DNA of 64,000 nucleotides from Pseudomonas sp. 8O (lineage in GTDB: Bacteria; Pseudomonadota; Gammaproteobacteria; Pseudomonadales; Pseudomonadaceae): assembly GCF_902506495.1 (NCBI RefSeq), contig NZ_LR733265.1, forward strand, positions 560,098 through 624,097, in the 5' to 3' direction. Position numbers and translations under genes: made by a program. A model generated the notes under the pieces. It made no database searches and had not been told where the DNA came from. It saw nothing but the letters and a program-made list of their open reading frames with translations. Positions 60,806 through 64,000 of the stretch are shown here, piece after piece. Each line of letters opens with the position of its first letter. Position 1 is the stretch's first letter.

Positions 60806-62980
60806 ATGACTCAAGCTCTCGCGCATCGCTGGCGCTTCTTCCGTGCCGGCGGCTTCGATCAGGTGCAACTGGAAACGCCTGCCGACCTCGCCGCCTTGCG
60901 CAGCCTGGACCAGAAACTCTGGGCCAGCCTGGCCTGCCCGGTGAACAACCTGGAGCTGGATCGGCGCATGCTGCAGTACATCGACCTGAACAATGACGGT
61001 CGTATCCGCGCCCCGGAAATGCTCGATGTGGTCGATTGGACGCTGGCGCGCCTGGTCGACCCTGCCGTGCTGTTCCATGACGGTCCGCTGCAGTTGTCAT
61101 CGCTCACCGACGATGCCGTGGGTGCGCGGCTACGTCTGGCTGCGCAGCGCCTGCTGGGCGTGCTCGGTCGGCCCGATGGCGAGAGCCTGACGCCTGCCGA
61201 TACCGCTGATCTGGCGAAGCTGTTCCCGCCGCATGAGGCCAACGGCGACGGCCTGGTACCGGCGACCTTTACCGACGATGCCGAGCTCAAGGCCGCCATC
61301 GCCGACATCATCGCCAGCCTGGGTGCGCAGACCGACCGCAGTGGCGAGCCGGCCATCGGTGCCGAACAGATCACCACCTTCTTCGATCAGGCGCGTCAGC
61401 TGCACGCCTGGCATGCGCGTGCCGCCGAGCAGGGGCTGGATGCGTTCGGTGAGGGTACCGTGGCCGCCGTCGAGGCGCTGAGCGCCGTGCGCGCCAAGAT
61501 CGACGATTACTTCACCCGCGTGGCCATGGCCGAGTTCGACCCGCGCGCCGCCGCCCTGATGAACGCCAGGGAAGAGGAACTGGTGCGTCTGGCATCCTTG
61601 TCGCTGGCGGATGCCGGTGAAGTGGCTGGCCTGCCCCTGGCAACTGTGCAGCATGGCGACGAGCTGCCGCTGAGCAAGAGTCTCAACCCGGCCTGGCAGC
61701 CCGCCATCGACGCGTTCCGTCAGCGCGTGGTGGTGCCGGTGTATGGCGAGCAGGACAGCCTGTCGCGCGAGCAGTGGCAGCATCTGGTCGCGCTGTGCGG
61801 CAACTACCTGGCCTGGCGCGCCGAGACGCCGAACGTGGCGATTGCCGACGTGCTTGAGCGCGGACGCATTCTCGAGCTGGTGGAGCAGGGCGCCGAAGCG
61901 TGTCTGCTGGCGCTGGTGGAGGAGGACAAGACCGTGGCCGAAGCGGCGGACGGGCTGGTCGAGCTGGACAAGTTGATTCGCCTGCGTCACGGCCTGGTCA
62001 TGCTGCTTCGTAACTTCGTCTCTTTCCAGGCGTTCTATTCGCGTCAGGAAAAGGCCGTGTTCCAGGCGGGCGTGCTCTACATCGACGGCAAGAGCTGCGA
62101 GCTGGTGGTCGAGGTCGACAACGTCGAGGCCCACGCCAAGGTAGCGGCGGCCAGCGACTGCTTCCTGCTCTACTGCGCCTGCACCCGTCGCGGTGAGCCG
62201 GTGCGGGGCAAGGAAAGCCTGAATATCGTGGTGGCGGTGACTGCCGGTGGCGAGGGTGATCTGCAGGCAGGGCGCCACGGCCTGTTCTATGACCGCGAGG
62301 GCAACGACTGGGATGCCACCGTGGTCAAGGTGGTACAGCACGCGATCAGCATTCGCGAAGCGTTCTGGTCGCCGTATCGACGCGTTTCCAAGCTGGTATC
62401 CGATCAGGTGCAGAAGCTTGCGGCCAGTCGCGACGCCGACATGGTCAGCAAGACCGCAGCCAAGGTCGGCGAAACCGGGGCAGCCGCCACGCCTACCCCG
62501 GCCTTCGATATCGCCAAGTTTGCCGGTATCTTCGCGGCCATCGGCCTGGCGGTCGGCGCCCTGGGCACGGCGCTGGCGGCGGTGGTCACAGGGATTCTGT
62601 CGTTGGCCTTGTGGCAGGTTCCGCTGCTACTGCTCTGCGTGCTGCTGGCCATTTCCGGCCCGGCCATGCTGCTGGCCTGGTTCAAGCTGCGTCGTCGCAG
62701 CCTGGGGCCGATCCTCGATGGCAACGGCTGGGCGGTGAATGCCCAGGCGCGCATCAGCATTCCCTTCGGCACCGCGCTCACGCAGATGGCGGAACTGCCC
62801 GAGGGCAGCGACCGTGCATTGCGCGATCCCTATGCCAACAAATCGCTGGTGTGGCCCTGGATACTGGCGTTGCTGCTGGCGCTGGGCCTGGGTTACTACG
62901 CCTGGAGCAACGGCGTGTTCAGCCCGGAGCCAGAGGTGCCGGCCGAAGCGGCTGCGCCTGTCGACGCCGCGGCTGGCTGA
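60806..62980 (+). CDS. Large EF-hand and membrane-domain protein of unknown function
   Basis: 724 residues. A perfect EF-hand loop, DLNNDGRIRAPE at residues 60-71, with a degenerate second near 150 (EANGDGLV). A long soluble helical/mixed middle (about 170-560) has no motif I know. Three hydrophobic segments follow (about 570-600, 605-630, 680-700), then a Pro/Ala-rich acidic tail. AAAGGA lies upstream of the ATG. It sits downstream of fruA but is separated by 128 bases, so may be independent. Possibly a calcium-responsive membrane protein; function unknown. Confidence 0.75.
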   Translation: MTQALAHRWRFFRAGGFDQVQLETPADLAALRSLDQKLWASLACPVNNLELDRRMLQYIDLNNDGRIRAPEMLDVVDWTLARLVDPAVLFHDGPLQLSSLTDDAVGARLRLAAQRLLGVLGRPDGESLTPADTADLAKLFPPHEANGDGLVPATFTDDAELKAAIADIIASLGAQTDRSGEPAIGAEQITTFFDQARQLHAWHARAAEQGLDAFGEGTVAAVEALSAVRAKIDDYFTRVAMAEFDPRAAALMNAREEELVRLASLSLADAGEVAGLPLATVQHGDELPLSKSLNPAWQPAIDAFRQRVVVPVYGEQDSLSREQWQHLVALCGNYLAWRAETPNVAIADVLERGRILELVEQGAEACLLALVEEDKTVAEAADGLVELDKLIRLRHGLVMLLRNFVSFQAFYSRQEKAVFQAGVLYIDGKSCELVVEVDNVEAHAKVAAASDCFLLYCACTRRGEPVRGKESLNIVVAVTAGGEGDLQAGRHGLFYDREGNDWDATVVKVVQHAISIREAFWSPYRRVSKLVSDQVQKLAASRDADMVSKTAAKVGETGAAATPTPAFDIAKFAGIFAAIGLAVGALGTALAAVVTGILSLALWQVPLLLLCVLLAISGPAMLLAWFKLRRRSLGPILDGNGWAVNAQARISIPFGTALTQMAELPEGSDRALRDPYANKSLVWPWILALLLALGLGYYAWSNGVFSPEPEVPAEAAAPVDAAAG

Positions 62981-63022
62981 GGGACAACTGTAGGGGCCGC
63001 GCCCCGCGGGCTCCTAGCGTTG

Positions 63023-63086
63023 TTGTAGGAGCCGGCTTGCCGGCGATCCTGCATGACGCTGATCGCCAGCAAGCTGGCTCCTACAA
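63023..63086. repeat. Dispersed inverted repeat (TTGTAGGAGCCGGCTTGCCGG type)
   Basis: Arms TTGTAGGAGCCGGCTTGC and GCAAGCTGGCTCCTACAA, with CGGCGAT / ATCGCC continuing the pairing. It lies between the EF-hand gene and the sirtuin gene, which converge here, so it may also serve as terminator. Confidence 0.8.
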
Positions 63087-63098
63087 GGTCTGTGGCTC

Positions 63099-63806
63099 TT
63101 AGCTCGTCAACAGCTCCGCCACCCAGCGCGGTAGCTGTTCGGTAGCCGGGCCGTAGCGTTTTTCCGCGAACAGCGAATGGCCCTGGCTCGGCTCCAGATT
63201 GATCTCCAGCGTATGCGCGCCCGCGCGACGTGCCTGTTCGACGAAACCAGCCGCCGGGTAGACGTGCCCCGAGGTGCCGATGCTGACGAACAGCTCGCAC
63301 TGCTCCAGCGCATCGTAGATGCGCTCCATGTGATAGGGCATCTCGCCGAACCAGACAATATCCGGGCGTAAGGTGCCGACCAGCCCGCAGCATGTGCAGG
63401 GCTGCGTGACAGGCATGTCCTCCAGCAATGGAAAACGCTGCTGGCTGTTGCTGCAGAGCATCGATTGCAACTCACCATGCATGTGCAGCAGGCGTTTGGA
63501 ACCGGCGCGTTCGTGCAGGTTGTCGACGTTCTGCGTGACCAGCAGGAACTCGCCCTGCCAACCAGCCTCCAGCTCGGCCAGGGCCAGGTGCCCGGCATTG
63601 GGTGCTATGGCCGGGTCGCGCAACTGCGCGCGGCGCATGTCGTAGAAACGTTGCACCAGTGTCGGGTTGCGAGCGAAGCCTTCGGGCGTGGCCACCTCTT
63701 CGATGCGGTGGTCTTCCCAGAGGCCGTCGGCGGCGCGGAAGGTGCGGATTCCGCTCTCGGCGGAGATGCCGGCGCCAGTGAGGATGACGATATTGGGATG
63801 GGGCAT
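63099..63806 (-). CDS. NAD-dependent protein deacylase (class III sirtuin, CobB-type)
   Basis: 235 residues. Sirtuin motifs: [17 protein letters not shown] at 8-24, [12 protein letters not shown], catalytic His in [17 protein letters not shown] and the zinc Cys in CTCCG. The first zinc pair reads CSNS, with only one Cys, as in CobB. FYDMRR supplies the Tyr and Arg (YxxR) that mark desuccinylase/demalonylase activity. It removes acyl groups from lysines using NAD. Confidence 0.9.
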   Translation of the reverse strand: MPHPNIVILTGAGISAESGIRTFRAADGLWEDHRIEEVATPEGFARNPTLVQRFYDMRRAQLRDPAIAPNAGHLALAELEAGWQGEFLLVTQNVDNLHERAGSKRLLHMHGELQSMLCSNSQQRFPLLEDMPVTQPCTCCGLVGTLRPDIVWFGEMPYHMERIYDALEQCELFVSIGTSGHVYPAAGFVEQARRAGAHTLEINLEPSQGHSLFAEKRYGPATEQLPRWVAELLTS

Positions 63807-63842
63807 GTTGGCTCCGAAGCAGATCCCACTAGGTGCGGCGCT

Positions 63843-64000
63843 TCAGCAGGGCTTGCCGTTGGTGCGGTTGTCAGCTGGCTGTACGCACACCTGCTCAACG
63901 ATGGATTGAATCTGGGGGCTCTTGTCGCGAATGCTGCTGGTGAAGCTGCTGATAAAACGTTCGGCTGAAGCGGCATCGTCAAAGCGTCGCGCACCATTGA
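63843..64000 (-). CDS. C-terminal end of an unknown protein (5' partial)
   Basis: An open frame enters from the right edge and ends at 63843. The visible 52 residues include RRFDDAASAERFISSFTSSI, RDKSPQIQSIVEQVCVQP and a final NGKPC. No family is recognised from this short part. Confidence 0.55.
   Translation of the reverse strand, partial: NGARRFDDAASAERFISSFTSSIRDKSPQIQSIVEQVCVQPADNRTNGKPC

Overview
The window looks like a chromosome segment of a Pseudomonas-type gammaproteobacterium, probably the P. mendocina / P. oleovorans (Ectopseudomonas) group. The evidence is a high-GC backbone with the Pseudomonas order nadC - pilin locus - pilB - pilC - pilD - coaE - yacG - DUF1780/MOSC/DUF3094 - ndh, the ampD-ampE pair, a fruR-fruB-fruK-fruA phosphotransferase cluster, an MvaT-type H-NS protein, and many dispersed short inverted repeats in intergenic gaps. 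The species call is an inference.

Positions 1 to about 27190 are a lower-GC accessory island whose left end lies outside the window. At its right edge, reading leftwards, is a tightly overlapping operon of three large tyrosine recombinases and one small protein. This matches the four-gene ginABCD signature of GInt-type mobile genomic islands. The cargo, from left to right: gene debris including a umuC remnant; an unknown gene carrying a GyrA N-terminal look-alike segment and a Cys/His-rich protein; a phospholipase-D-like protein; a membrane-tailed exonuclease VII large-subunit homologue; an MvaT/H-NS-like silencer; a small membrane protein; a PHP-ATPase of the Ppl/TrlF defence type; a large unknown membrane protein; a Cys-rich coiled-coil protein; an inositol-monophosphatase-fold enzyme; a decayed IS3-family element; a detoxification-like cluster (MFS pump, HxlR regulator, two short-chain dehydrogenases, SnoaL-like and YciI-like proteins); and a second phospholipase-D-like protein.

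From 27195 to 36500 the backbone holds ettA, a PilZ protein, a DUF1631 protein, a tRNA cluster (Asn, Pro, Lys) with its own promoter and terminator, ndh and several small conserved Pseudomonas genes. From 36564 to 46021 lie yacG, coaE, pilD, pilC and pilB, then the pilin locus, then nadC. The pilin locus is the most striking part. In place of a normal pilA of about 150 codons there is a 61-aa pilin consisting only of leader plus N-terminal helix. Next to it is a separate Sec-exported 154-aa six-cysteine protein, then a second 60-aa helix-only pilin, then a three-gene ABC export module. This resembles the split PilA-N/PilA-C arrangement of Geobacter. A good sigma-54 promoter precedes the first pilin.

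From 46425 to the end are a second DUF1631 gene, ampD-ampE, a chemotaxis receptor behind a likely sigma-28 promoter, a TatD-type hydrolase, the divergent fruR / fruBKA system with a candidate FruR operator, an EF-hand membrane protein, a class III sirtuin and the 3' end of an unknown gene.
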